The notes below the pieces were generated by a model. It saw nothing but the letters and a program-made list of their open reading frames with translations, was not told the DNA's origin and searched no databases. This document shows positions 43,651 through 52,933 of a DNA stretch of 64,000 bases, piece by piece (within the stretch, counting starts at the first letter, position 1; the number at the start of each line of letters is the position of its first letter). A program made the translations under genes and the position numbers. The DNA lies in NCBI GenBank assembly GCA_045654205.1, contig JAZOMZ010000013.1, positions 62,001 to 126,000 on the forward strand. Reading direction: 5' to 3'. The stretch is from Enterocola sp045654205. Its GTDB lineage: Bacteria > Bacteroidota > Bacteroidia > Bacteroidales > Paludibacteraceae.

Positions 43651-44382
43651 ATGAGTAGATTTTTTATAACATTATCGTACAATGGAAAAAACTATCATGG
43701 GTGGCAAATACAGCCCAATGGTAGTAGCGTGCAAGAGACTATAGAAAAGGCTCTTAGCACTATTCTGCGTACAGAGATTAGCATTGTAGGTGCAGGCAGA
43801 ACAGACACTGGCGTGCATGCTAAAATGATGATTGCCCATTTCGATACAGATGTTAAATTTGATGCAAAAGAACTTCCACGCAGACTAAACTGTTTCCTCC
43901 CATCTGACATTGCGATTCAAAAAATAGAACCTGTAGCAGACGACCTTCACGCACGTTTTAGTGCCACAAAACGCAGTTACGAATATCATTTAGTAACAGA
44001 AAAGGACGTTTTCTGCACAGAAACAGCATATTTTTACCCTGGTGCACTAGACTTCGACGCCATGAATGAGGCAGCCAGCAAACTATTCAACTACATAGAC
44101 TTCACAAGTTTCAGCAAACTACATACAGATGTAAAAACCAACAATTGCACCATTTTTGAGGCACGTTGGGAACAAATTTCACCATCGCATTGGGTATTTC
44201 ACATTAGTGCAGACCGCTTCCTACGCAATATGGTTCGCGCCATAGTAGGCACACTTCTTATGGTAGGCACAAAGAAAATCACAATAGATGATTTCTGCAA
44301 AATCATAGAATCAAAAGACCGCTGCAAAGCAGGCACCTCTGCCCCTGCCCACGGACTATACTTAACTAATGTGGTATATTAG
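43651..44382 (+). CDS. truA: tRNA pseudouridine(38-40) synthase
   Basis: Modifies positions 38-40 of the anticodon stem-loop. The catalytic Asp is in GAGRTDTGVHA near residue 54, and FSATKRSYEYHL and NMVRAIVGTLLMVG are also present. A heptamer gives AGGAGTTATG at the start, again a repeat-derived RBS. Copy B of the composite repeat begins at the base after its stop. Confidence 0.96.
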   Translation: MSRFFITLSYNGKNYHGWQIQPNGSSVQETIEKALSTILRTEISIVGAGRTDTGVHAKMMIAHFDTDVKFDAKELPRRLNCFLPSDIAIQKIEPVADDLHARFSATKRSYEYHLVTEKDVFCTETAYFYPGALDFDAMNEAASKLFNYIDFTSFSKLHTDVKTNNCTIFEARWEQISPSHWVFHISADRFLRNMVRAIVGTLLMVGTKKITIDDFCKIIESKDRCKAGTSAPAHGLYLTNVVY

Positions 44383-44474
44383 TTAGGAATTTTTGTGCAA
44401 ACCGAGAGCAAATAAGTTTACTTAATTTGCCGAGGTGCTGCCAAAAATCACGGACGTAGTCCGTAGTTAGGAGT
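44383..44474 (+). repeat. Composite dispersed repeat, copy B
   Basis: It begins TTAGGAATTTTTGTGCAAAC immediately after the truA TAG and continues with CGAGAGCAAATAAGT, the AT dyad, TTGCCGAGGTGC and CGGAC-gta-GTCCG, ending with TTAGGAG. It differs from copy A at only a few bases. Confidence 0.88.
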
Positions 44475-44537
44475 TTGAATCAAAATCACAAGTACCGCTA
44501 TTTAATGGTAGATTAAAACGTTAAATAAGCGACATCG

Positions 44538-44569
44538 TTTGCAGGTTACATTTTTTTAACGTACCTTTG
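44538..44569 (+). promoter_or_regulatory. Promoter of the T9SS amylase gene, with flanking inverted repeat
   Basis: TTTG (44538-44541), a 20-nt spacer, then TACCTTTG (44562-44569). An 8-bp inverted repeat, ACGTTAAA (44518-44525) and TTTAACGT (44555-44562), brackets the -33 region and touches the -7 box, so it could be an operator. Confidence 0.78.
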
Positions 44570-44612
44570 CACCAAATTGGATTTTATTTAAACCTATTAA
44601 TATTTATTCACT

Positions 44613-47354
44613 ATGAAAAAATTGACACTTTTATTAGGAGTATTCCTAATGGCTTGTGCTTCTTTATTTGCACAAGCACCTGCCAATTGTCCTGATGTGA
44701 TGCTACAAGGTTTCCACTGGGACTCTTATGGTAATGGTGAGATGGACAAATCTTATTCTCGCACCAAATGGTCAGACTTAACTTCTCAAGCAGATGAGAT
44801 TGCAGAAACATTCACAATGGTATGGCTACCACCATCAGCAAAATCTAGTGGTGGTACAGGTTATCACCCAAAAGAATGGTCTAATCAAAACTCTGATTGG
44901 GGTTCTAAAACACAACTTAAAGAACTAATCAATGCTCTTCACGCTAAAAACTGTAAAGTTATTGCAGACATCGTAATCAATCACCGTGATGGCAACTACA
45001 ACTGGACTGACTTCTGCAACGAAAACTTCGGCACATACGGTTCATTCACATTATATCCAAGTGCACAATTCATCTGTAGAGATGATGATGCTGCAAAAAA
45101 TGGACATTCATGTACAGGTGCTAACGACGCAGGTTACGAATACGTGTGCGAAGCATCTGGTGGTTACTGCGCTTCTCGTGACCTTGACCACTCTAACACT
45201 ACAATCCAAAATGCTATCAAAGCATACCTTAAATGGATGAAAGCAGAAATGGGCTATGATGGTTGGCGTTACGACCTTGTAAAAGGTTACCTAGGTAAAT
45301 ACACAAAAATGTATAACGAAGCTGCAGGTGCATATTACTCTGTAGGTGAATATTGGGATGGTAACTACGATGCAGTTAAGAACTGGATTAACGAAACTGG
45401 CAAAACATCTACAGCATTCGACTTCCCAAATAAATATGCTACATTCAACAATGCCCTAGCAAGCAAAAATTATGGTGCAATGATAAATGGCTACAAAGTA
45501 CCTAATGGTCTTTGCGGTGCTGACGAAATGAAACGTTACGCTACTACATTCATTGACAACCACGATACATTCCGCGATGGTAGCAAATATGGTGGTGACT
45601 GGACTATTGCAAATGCAGTTCTACTATCACAACCAGGTATCCCTTGCGTATTCTATCCTCACTGGGAAAAATGTAAAGCAGACATCAAAAAAATGGTTGC
45701 TACTCGTAGAGCTGTAGGTGTACACAGCCAATCAGCATGTACAACAGCAGGTGGCGGTTCATACTACCAAAGTACAACTGTAGGTACTAAAGGTACACTA
45801 ATCTGCTTCGTAGGTAGCGGTTGGTCTGCTCCTTCTGGTTATACAAAAGCATGCGGTGGCACAAGCCAAGGTACTGAATGGGCTTATTACACAAGCACAT
45901 CTGTAGATATTCCTGACAATGGCAATAATGGAGGTAATAATGGTGGCAATACTGGTGGTACTACTGGTGGCGACATCGTTGATAGCCAAAGCTACGCTAT
46001 CCGTGTAAACGGCACAACAGACTACCCAGCTGAATACAAAGGTGTGTCTTCTGTAGACTCTTCATTTGAAGAATATATGGCATCTGTTGAACTAAAAGCT
46101 GGTGACACCTTCGTAACATACGACCTTGTTAACAAAGCTGGTTGGGTAATGCAAGTAGAACCATACGGTGAATATGCAAACTTTGAAGTTGGCACAGAAA
46201 GCGTTAAATGTACAAAAGCTGGTTGCTACGACTTCTATATCAAAATGAAGTTCCAAGCAGACATTATGTACATTGGCCCTGGTACAGGTTGCGGTAGTGT
46301 AACTCCAACACCAACTCCAGATCCAGACCCAACTCCAACACCTGATCCAACTCCTACTCCAGACCCAACTCCTGGCGGTACAGGTTATAGCCTATACGTA
46401 AATGGTACAGACCTTTACAATATGGAGGACCAAGGTGCATGGGATATGGACCCTTCATACAACCAATTTGCTTTACCTAGCGTACCTCTTAAAGCTGGCG
46501 ATACATTTGTATTCTACAATAATGCAACTGGCGATACTTGGGGAAGTGTAACAGTAGACCCTGCAAGCATTACTAGCATCACAGGTTCTGGAACAGACTT
46601 TAGTGTTAGCGAAGATGGTTGCTACTCTGTTTACTTAAAACTAAAATTCCAAGCAGACAACGTATACTTTGGAGAAGGTACAGATTGCGGTAGCGTAACT
46701 CCTACTCCAACACCAACACCAGATCCAACTCCAACACCAGACCCAACTCCAACACCAGACCCAACACCTGGTCTATCAACAGACTACTATTTAATTGGTT
46801 ACATCAATGGTGCTGACTATGCTAGTGGAGAAACTGATTGGGCTATTACTGGCGACTATAAATTTGTTAATGGTAAAGTAACTGTTACATTTACAGAAAC
46901 ATCATACGTTTATGTAAAAACTGGAGACCTTAGCAATTGGTACATGGGCCACGAATATGTTCAACCAAACGAAAGCGGAGCATCTGGTACACTATACAAA
47001 ACAACTGATCCATTAGCATTAGAAAAAATCGGTGTTCCAGCTGGTACTGCAACATTTACTCTAGTAGAAAATACAGACGGCTCAATAACATTATCATACA
47101 CAATGGCTTCATCTGCAATTGTAGAAGCAGAGTCTGTTAACATGACAATCTACCCTAACCCAACAAGTGATTTTATCACAATTAGCTGCGACGAAGCTAT
47201 TGAAGAAGTAGTTATCAACTCAATCAATGGTAGCGAAGTTATCAGAACAAACTCTAATGAAGTTGACCTATCTGCTCTAACTCCTTCAATCTACTTTGTA
47301 AACATTATGTTACAAAACGGAGACGTTGTAAGAAGCAAAGTTATTCGCAAATAA
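44613..47354 (+). CDS. Secreted multidomain GH13 alpha-amylase with T9SS sorting domain
   Basis: A 913-residue extracellular amylase. The signal peptide covers about 1-20. The GH13 domain (about 25-430) opens MLQGFHWDSYG and holds DIVINH, GWRYDLVKG (nucleophile D221), VGEYWD (acid/base E246) and FIDNHD (D318). An Asn/Gly linker is followed by two related beta modules (about 455-560 and 590-695), each ending KFQADxxY. Pro-Thr-Asp linkers separate them from a third, different module (about 720-830). The end, MTIYPNPTSDFITI ... VVRSKVIRK, is a type A T9SS sorting domain. The modules probably bind starch; that is inference. Confidence 0.95.
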   Translation: MKKLTLLLGVFLMACASLFAQAPANCPDVMLQGFHWDSYGNGEMDKSYSRTKWSDLTSQADEIAETFTMVWLPPSAKSSGGTGYHPKEWSNQNSDWGSKTQLKELINALHAKNCKVIADIVINHRDGNYNWTDFCNENFGTYGSFTLYPSAQFICRDDDAAKNGHSCTGANDAGYEYVCEASGGYCASRDLDHSNTTIQNAIKAYLKWMKAEMGYDGWRYDLVKGYLGKYTKMYNEAAGAYYSVGEYWDGNYDAVKNWINETGKTSTAFDFPNKYATFNNALASKNYGAMINGYKVPNGLCGADEMKRYATTFIDNHDTFRDGSKYGGDWTIANAVLLSQPGIPCVFYPHWEKCKADIKKMVATRRAVGVHSQSACTTAGGGSYYQSTTVGTKGTLICFVGSGWSAPSGYTKACGGTSQGTEWAYYTSTSVDIPDNGNNGGNNGGNTGGTTGGDIVDSQSYAIRVNGTTDYPAEYKGVSSVDSSFEEYMASVELKAGDTFVTYDLVNKAGWVMQVEPYGEYANFEVGTESVKCTKAGCYDFYIKMKFQADIMYIGPGTGCGSVTPTPTPDPDPTPTPDPTPTPDPTPGGTGYSLYVNGTDLYNMEDQGAWDMDPSYNQFALPSVPLKAGDTFVFYNNATGDTWGSVTVDPASITSITGSGTDFSVSEDGCYSVYLKLKFQADNVYFGEGTDCGSVTPTPTPTPDPTPTPDPTPTPDPTPGLSTDYYLIGYINGADYASGETDWAITGDYKFVNGKVTVTFTETSYVYVKTGDLSNWYMGHEYVQPNESGASGTLYKTTDPLALEKIGVPAGTATFTLVENTDGSITLSYTMASSAIVEAESVNMTIYPNPTSDFITISCDEAIEEVVINSINGSEVIRTNSNEVDLSALTPSIYFVNIMLQNGDVVRSKVIRK

Positions 47355-47374
47355 CAATTCTCTATAAAACTTTA

Positions 47375-47405
47375 AAAAGCGGTGTAAAAAACACCGCTTT
47401 TTTTT
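47375..47405 (+). terminator. Terminator of the amylase gene
   Basis: AAAAGCGGTGT-aaaa-ACACCGCTTTT with a long T run. Confidence 0.92.
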
Positions 47406-47434
47406 GTGTCTACATAAAAAAAATCGTAAATTTG
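47403..47434 (+). promoter_or_regulatory. Promoter of rho
   Basis: TTTG (47403-47406), a 20-nt spacer, and TAAATTTG (47427-47434). The -33 box lies in the T run of the preceding terminator. The start near 47441 gives a leader of about 100 nt. Confidence 0.75.
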
Positions 47435-47447
47435 CACGACGTTAAAA

Positions 47448-47533
47448 CAAGAGCCTACTACACTCTTGCTATTCAATTATATATAATAACAATACCTTAT
47501 TTTATTCCCCTCCACTTTGCATACGATGCAAAG
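47448..47533 (+). promoter_or_regulatory. rho 5' leader with two hairpins
   Basis: CAAGAG (47448-47453) can pair with CTCTTG (47463-47468). CTTTGCAT (47515-47522) can pair with ATGCAAAG (47526-47533), ending 10 nt before the chosen ATG. rho leaders are autoregulated in other bacteria; such control here is inference. Confidence 0.5.
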
Positions 47534-47543
47534 TTCAATATTT

Positions 47544-48905
47544 ATGGCAGAAGAAATCGTAAAGAAAAGAAGGGCACGTATTAAAGTTACTCCAGTAGAG
47601 GTGCCTGCAGCCGAGCCTATAGTAGAAGAACAAAATACTATAGCAACCCCATCTATACCTGTTACAGAAGAAACTACTAACAAAGAAAATGTAGAATCTA
47701 CAGAAAAACTAGAAACTATACTTTCTAAAACAGAAAAAAGAGTTATTCCTGAAAAATCATACGAAAAAGCAGACAAACCATACGAGTTTGATGACCTAAT
47801 CAAAGGTACAGGTGTATTAGAAATTGTTCAGGACGGATACGGATTCCTTCGTTCTCCAGAATATGACTATTTCCCTTCACCAGACGATATCTATGTTTCA
47901 CAATCACAAATCAGACTTTTTGGTTTAAAGAATGGTGATACAGTAGAAGGTCCTATTCGCCCTCCAAAAGAAGGTGAAAAATATTTCCCACTAGTGCGAG
48001 TAGAAAAGATCAATGGTCGTGAACCTGAGTTTGTACGTGATAGAGTACAATTTGAACATCTTACTCCACTATTCCCAAATGAAAAATTCAACCTTTGTGG
48101 TGGCAAAAGTACCACAATGGCAACTAGAATAGTAGATTTATTTAGCCCTATTGGTAAAGGTCAACGTGGTTTAATCGTTGCTCAACCTAAAACCGGTAAA
48201 ACAGTTCTTTTAAAAGAACTTGCTAATGCTATTTTAGAAAACAACCCAGAGGTTTACATGATTATTCTTCTAATAGACGAACGTCCTGAAGAAGTAACAG
48301 ATATGGCTCGTAGTGTAAGAGCAGAAGTAGTTTCATCTACATTTGATGAACCTGCAGAAAAACACGTAAAAGTGGCTTCTATTGTTCACGAAAAAGCAAA
48401 ACGCCTTGTAGAATGTGGTCACGACGTGGTTATCCTACTAGACTCTATCACACGTCTTGCTCGTGCATACAATACCACAGCTCCTGCATCTGGTAAAGTG
48501 CTTTCTGGTGGTGTAGACTCAAATGCACTTCACAAACCAAAACGCTTCTTTGGTGCTGCTCGTAACATTGAAAATGGTGGTAGTTTAACCATTATTGCTA
48601 CAGCACTTACAGAAACAGGCTCTAAAATGGATGATGTTATCTTCGAAGAATTCAAAGGAACTGGTAATATGGAGCTTCAACTAGACCGTAAGTTATCAAA
48701 CCGCAGAATCTTCCCTGCTATCGACATTATGGCATCAGGTACTCGTAGAGACGACTTATTATTGGACGAAAATACTATGAGAAGGGTTTGGATTATGCGC
48801 CAACACCTTTCAGACATGAATTCTATAGAGGCTATGGAATTCTTAAAGAAACAAATGGAAGGAACACTAAACAACGAAGAGTTCCTATCATCTATGAATT
48901 CATAG
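47544..48905 (+). CDS. rho: Transcription termination factor Rho
   Basis: A hexameric RNA helicase. From the ATG at 47544 (MAEEIVKKRRARIKV) it has 453 residues. The first ~75 residues are low-complexity and acidic, followed by the cold-shock-like RNA-binding domain (GVLEIVQDGYGFLRSPEYDY) and the ATPase core with PKTGKT, LIDERPEEVTD, LLDSITRLARAYN and GGVDSNALHKPKRFFGAARN. The N-terminus is much shorter than that of Bacteroides Rho, which carries a long disordered insertion. Two in-frame upstream starts (47517 TTG, 47526 ATG) are less likely because the second lies in a hairpin. Confidence 0.96.
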   Translation: MAEEIVKKRRARIKVTPVEVPAAEPIVEEQNTIATPSIPVTEETTNKENVESTEKLETILSKTEKRVIPEKSYEKADKPYEFDDLIKGTGVLEIVQDGYGFLRSPEYDYFPSPDDIYVSQSQIRLFGLKNGDTVEGPIRPPKEGEKYFPLVRVEKINGREPEFVRDRVQFEHLTPLFPNEKFNLCGGKSTTMATRIVDLFSPIGKGQRGLIVAQPKTGKTVLLKELANAILENNPEVYMIILLIDERPEEVTDMARSVRAEVVSSTFDEPAEKHVKVASIVHEKAKRLVECGHDVVILLDSITRLARAYNTTAPASGKVLSGGVDSNALHKPKRFFGAARNIENGGSLTIIATALTETGSKMDDVIFEEFKGTGNMELQLDRKLSNRRIFPAIDIMASGTRRDDLLLDENTMRRVWIMRQHLSDMNSIEAMEFLKKQMEGTLNNEEFLSSMNS

Positions 48906-48943
48906 AATTAAAATTAATTTTTTACATATAATTTTTTAAAACA

Positions 48944-51900
48944 ATGGCAAAAGAAAAAAAATTTCTAACCTGTGATGGTAACCAAGCTGCTGCACATATT
49001 TCATATATGTTCTCAGAAGTAGCTGCTATCTATCCTATCACACCATCTTCTACTATGGCAGAATATGTAGATGAATGGTCTGCTGCAGGTCGCAAAAACA
49101 TTTTTGGCGAAACTGTATTGGTACAAGAAATGCAATCAGAAGGTGGTGCAGCTGGTGCTGTACACGGATCTTTACAAGCTGGTGCGTTAACAACAACTTA
49201 CACCGCTTCTCAAGGTCTATTACTTATGATTCCTAATATGTACAAAATTGCTGGTGAATTACTTCCAACTGTATTCCACGTATCAGCTCGTACATTAGCT
49301 TCTCATGCTCTTTGTATCTTCGGTGACCACCAAGACGTTATGGCTTGCCGCCAAACTGGTTTTGCTATGCTTGCTGAAGGCTCTGTTCAAGAAGTTATGG
49401 ACCTTGCTGGTGTAGCTCACCTTGCAACTATCAAATCTCGTGTTCCATTCTTGAACTTCTTCGACGGTTTCCGTACATCTCACGAAATCCAAAAAATCGA
49501 AGCTCTAGAAAACGAAGATCTTGCTCCACTTATCGATCAAGAAGCTCTTGCTGAGTTCCGTTCTCGCGCATTAAATCCAAATAAACCTGTTATGCGTGGT
49601 ATGGCTGAAAACCCAGACCACTTCTTCCAACACCGTGAAAGCAGCAACAACTATTACAATGCTGTTCCTGCTATCGTGGAAGAATACATGAACGAAATCA
49701 ACAAAATTACAGGTCGCAACTATGGTCTATTCAACTACTATGGTGCTGAAGACGCAGACCGCGTAATTATTGCTATGGGTTCTGTAACAGAAGCTATTCG
49801 TGAAACTATCGACTACTTAATGGCTAAAGGCGAAAAAGTAGGTTTAATCGCAGTTCACTTATATCGTCCATTCTCTGCTAAACACTTCTTAGCTGCTCTT
49901 CCAAAATCAGCTAAACGTATTGCAGTGCTAGACAGAACAAAAGAACCAGGTGCTAACGGTGAACCTCTATACCTTGACGTAAAAGACATCCTTTACAACA
50001 TGGAAAACGCTCCACTTGTAGTAGGTGGTCGTTATGGTCTAGGTTCTAAAGACACCACTCCTGCTCAAATTCTTGCAGTATACGAAAACCTTGCAATGAA
50101 CGAACCTAAAAACCAATTCAACATCGGTATCGAAGACGACGTAACCTTCACTTCTCTTCCTAAAAAAGAAGAAGTTGCTGTAGGTGGCGAAGGTATGTTC
50201 GAAGCTAAATTCTATGGTTTAGGTGCTGACGGTACTGTAGGTGCAAACAAAAACTCAGTTAAAATTATTGGTGACAACACCAACAAATACTGCCAAGCAT
50301 ATTTCTCATACGACTCTAAAAAATCTGGTGGTTTCACCTGTTCTCACTTACGTTTCGGTGACAATGCTATCCGCAGTACATATTTAGTAAACACTCCAAA
50401 CTTCGTTGCATGCCACGTTCAAGCATACCTACGTATGTACGATGTTACTCGTGGTCTTCAAAAGAACGGTACTTTCCTATTAAATACTGTTTGGAACGAA
50501 GAAGAACTAGCTAAAAACTTACCTAACAAAGTTAAACGCTATTTCGCACAAAACAACATTACTGTTTACTACATCAACGCTACTAAGATTGCTCAAGAAA
50601 TTGGTTTAGGTAACCGTACCAACACCATTCTTCAATCTGCATTCTTCCGTATTACTGGCGTTATTCCAGTGGAACTTGCAGTAGAACAAATGAAGAAATT
50701 CATTGTTAAATCTTACGGTAAAAAAGGTCAAGACATCGTTGACAAAAACAACGCTGCTGTAGACCGTGGTGGTGAATACAAACAACTTACTATCGACGCT
50801 GCTTGGGCTTCTCTTGCTGACGATGCTGCTATTGAAAACAACGATCCAGCATTCATCAACGAAGTTGTTCGTCCTATCAACGCTCAAGACGGTGACTTAC
50901 TTCCAGTTTCTGCATTTAAAGGTATCGAAGATGGTACTTGGTATGCAGGTACAGCTAAATATGAAAAACGTGGTGTAGCAGCATTCGTTCCTGTTTGGAA
51001 TGCAGAAAACTGTATCCAATGTAACAAATGTGCTTACGTTTGTCCTCACGCTTGTATCCGTCCATTCGTTCTTGACGAAACTGAAGCTGCTGGTCTAAAC
51101 GCAGACATGATCGAAATGAAAGCTCCTGCTGCAATGAAAGGTATGAAATTCCGTATGCAAGTAGGTGTAATGGATTGTCTTGGTTGTGGTAACTGTGTGG
51201 ATGTTTGTCCTGGTAACCCAAAACTTGGTGGTCCTGCGCTTAAGATGGTTTCTCTTGAAAGCCAACTTGGCGAAGCTGCAAACTGGGATTACTGCGTAGA
51301 AAACGTTAAAACTAAACAAAACCTAGTTGACGTTGCTGCTAACGTTAAGAATTCACAATTCGCAACTCCTCTATTTGAGTTCTCTGGAGCTTGCTCTGGT
51401 TGTGGTGAAACTCCATACGTTAAATTATTAACTCAACTATTCGGCGACCGTCAAATCATTGCTAACGCAACTGGTTGTTCATCAATCTATTCTGGTTCAG
51501 TACCTTCTACTCCTTACACAACTAACGAAAAAGGACAAGGTCCTGCTTGGGCTAACTCTCTATTCGAAGACTTCTGTGAGTTCGGTATGGGTATGGAACT
51601 AGCTAACGAAAAAATGAAAGCTCGCTTAACAGACCTTATGACCAAAGGTCAAACTTGCGACTGCTGCTCTGATGAACTTAAAGGCTTATTCGCTGAATGG
51701 ATTGCTAACCAAAACGACGCTGCTAAAACAAAAGAACTTGCAGAAAAAATCATTCCTGCTGTTGAATCTTGCTCTTGCGACATCTGCAAAGGCATCGCAG
51801 AACTTAAAGGTTACCTTGTAAAACGCAGCCAATGGATTATCGGTGGTGACGGTGCTTCTTACGATATCGGTTACGGTGGTCTAGACCACGTGATTGCTTC

Positions 51901-52483
51901 TGGTAAAGACGTAAACATCCTTGTACTAGATACAGAAGTTTACTCTAACACTGGTGGTCAATCTTCAAAATCTACTCCTGTAGGTGCTATCGCTAAGTTT
52001 GCTGCTGCTGGTAAACGTGTTCGTAAAAAAGACCTTGGTATGATTGCTACTACCTATGGTTATGTTTACGTTGCACAAATCGCTATGGGTGCAGACCAAG
52101 CACAATGCTTAAAAGCTATCCGCGAAGCAGAAGCTTATCCTGGTCCTTCTTTAATCATTGCTTACGCTCCTTGTATCAACCACGGTTTGAAAAAAGGTAT
52201 GGGTAAAGCACAAGAAGAACAAGAAAATGCTGTTAAATGCGGTTACTGGCACTTATGGCGTTACAACCCAGCTCTAGAAGCTGAAGGTAAAAACCCATTC
52301 TCACTAGATAGCAAAGAGCCAAATTGGGAAGGCTTCAAAGACTTCTTGAAAGGTGAAGTTCGTTACGCTTCTGTAATGAAACAATACCCAGAAGAAGCTG
52401 AAGAATTGTTCCAAGCTGCTGAAGACAACGCTAAATGGCGTTACAACAGCTACAAACGCATGGAAAAACAATGGGCTGAATAA
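48944..52483 (+). CDS. nifJ: Pyruvate:ferredoxin (flavodoxin) oxidoreductase
   Basis: A single-chain PFOR of 1179 residues that oxidises pyruvate to acetyl-CoA and CO2 while reducing ferredoxin, the core of anaerobic energy metabolism. The N-terminal pyrimidine-binding domain has YPITPSSTMAEYVDEW. The ferredoxin-like insert carries two 4Fe-4S motifs, CIQCNKCAYVCPHAC and CLGCGNCVDVCPGNP. The TPP domain includes SGACSGCGETPY, GDGASYDIGYGGLDHV and NTGGQSSKSTP. The codon bias suggests very high expression. It lies 38 bp after rho and ends at a strong terminator. Confidence 0.97.
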   Translation: MAKEKKFLTCDGNQAAAHISYMFSEVAAIYPITPSSTMAEYVDEWSAAGRKNIFGETVLVQEMQSEGGAAGAVHGSLQAGALTTTYTASQGLLLMIPNMYKIAGELLPTVFHVSARTLASHALCIFGDHQDVMACRQTGFAMLAEGSVQEVMDLAGVAHLATIKSRVPFLNFFDGFRTSHEIQKIEALENEDLAPLIDQEALAEFRSRALNPNKPVMRGMAENPDHFFQHRESSNNYYNAVPAIVEEYMNEINKITGRNYGLFNYYGAEDADRVIIAMGSVTEAIRETIDYLMAKGEKVGLIAVHLYRPFSAKHFLAALPKSAKRIAVLDRTKEPGANGEPLYLDVKDILYNMENAPLVVGGRYGLGSKDTTPAQILAVYENLAMNEPKNQFNIGIEDDVTFTSLPKKEEVAVGGEGMFEAKFYGLGADGTVGANKNSVKIIGDNTNKYCQAYFSYDSKKSGGFTCSHLRFGDNAIRSTYLVNTPNFVACHVQAYLRMYDVTRGLQKNGTFLLNTVWNEEELAKNLPNKVKRYFAQNNITVYYINATKIAQEIGLGNRTNTILQSAFFRITGVIPVELAVEQMKKFIVKSYGKKGQDIVDKNNAAVDRGGEYKQLTIDAAWASLADDAAIENNDPAFINEVVRPINAQDGDLLPVSAFKGIEDGTWYAGTAKYEKRGVAAFVPVWNAENCIQCNKCAYVCPHACIRPFVLDETEAAGLNADMIEMKAPAAMKGMKFRMQVGVMDCLGCGNCVDVCPGNPKLGGPALKMVSLESQLGEAANWDYCVENVKTKQNLVDVAANVKNSQFATPLFEFSGACSGCGETPYVKLLTQLFGDRQIIANATGCSSIYSGSVPSTPYTTNEKGQGPAWANSLFEDFCEFGMGMELANEKMKARLTDLMTKGQTCDCCSDELKGLFAEWIANQNDAAKTKELAEKIIPAVESCSCDICKGIAELKGYLVKRSQWIIGGDGASYDIGYGGLDHVIASGKDVNILVLDTEVYSNTGGQSSKSTPVGAIAKFAAAGKRVRKKDLGMIATTYGYVYVAQIAMGADQAQCLKAIREAEAYPGPSLIIAYAPCINHGLKKGMGKAQEEQENAVKCGYWHLWRYNPALEAEGKNPFSLDSKEPNWEGFKDFLKGEVRYASVMKQYPEEAEELFQAAEDNAKWRYNSYKRMEKQWAE

Positions 52484-52502
52484 TAAAACCTCTATAAACG
52501 AG

Positions 52503-52532
52503 AAAGAGTCGCAAATCTGCGACTCTTTTTTT
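52503..52532. terminator. Terminator between nifJ and hupB
   Basis: AAAGAGTCGCA-aatc-TGCGACTCTTT with seven T residues after the stem, between convergent genes. Confidence 0.92.
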
Positions 52533-52556
52533 ATATCATATTTTATAATTGATTAT

Positions 52557-52832
52557 TTATAAATTAACTTTATCTGACAATTCCGCTCCCGCTTTGAATT
52601 TAACAACATTTTTAGCTTCTATTGTCATTACTTCTTTTGTGCTAGGATTTACACCAGTACGGCTAGCTCTTTCTACTACAGAAAATGCTCCAAATCCAGA
52701 AAGTGCTACCTTATCTCCTTTTCTTAAAGCTTGAGACACAGACTTGATAAATCCGTCTAGCGCCTTGCGTGCCACTACTTTGCTAATGCCGGCATTTGTT
52801 GCCATTGCATCTATTAATTCTGTCTTATTCAT
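52557..52832 (-). CDS. hup: HU-family DNA-binding protein
   Basis: A 91-residue histone-like protein. Seen features are the helical N-terminus MNKTELIDAMATNAGISKVV, the GDKVALSGFGAFSVVERASRTGVNPST beta arm with the Pro that intercalates DNA, and the ending ELSDKVNL. A TATGTTTG -7 box (52864-52857) precedes the ATG by 24 nt. Confidence 0.96.
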   Translation of the reverse strand: MNKTELIDAMATNAGISKVVARKALDGFIKSVSQALRKGDKVALSGFGAFSVVERASRTGVNPSTKEVMTIEAKNVVKFKAGAELSDKVNL

Positions 52833-52933
52833 ATTACTTAATTTTTTAGGTTATCACAAACATACAGATTTTTTTTGACTTTTTAAATATATCTCTGCCA
52901 TAAATGTTAATTTTTTGCCTAACTTTGCAAATT

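Noticed and set aside
46300..46770. Short regular repeats that could suggest a CRISPR array
   Set aside because: They encode Pro-Thr-Asp linkers of the amylase in frame. No CRISPR array or cas gene is present in the window.
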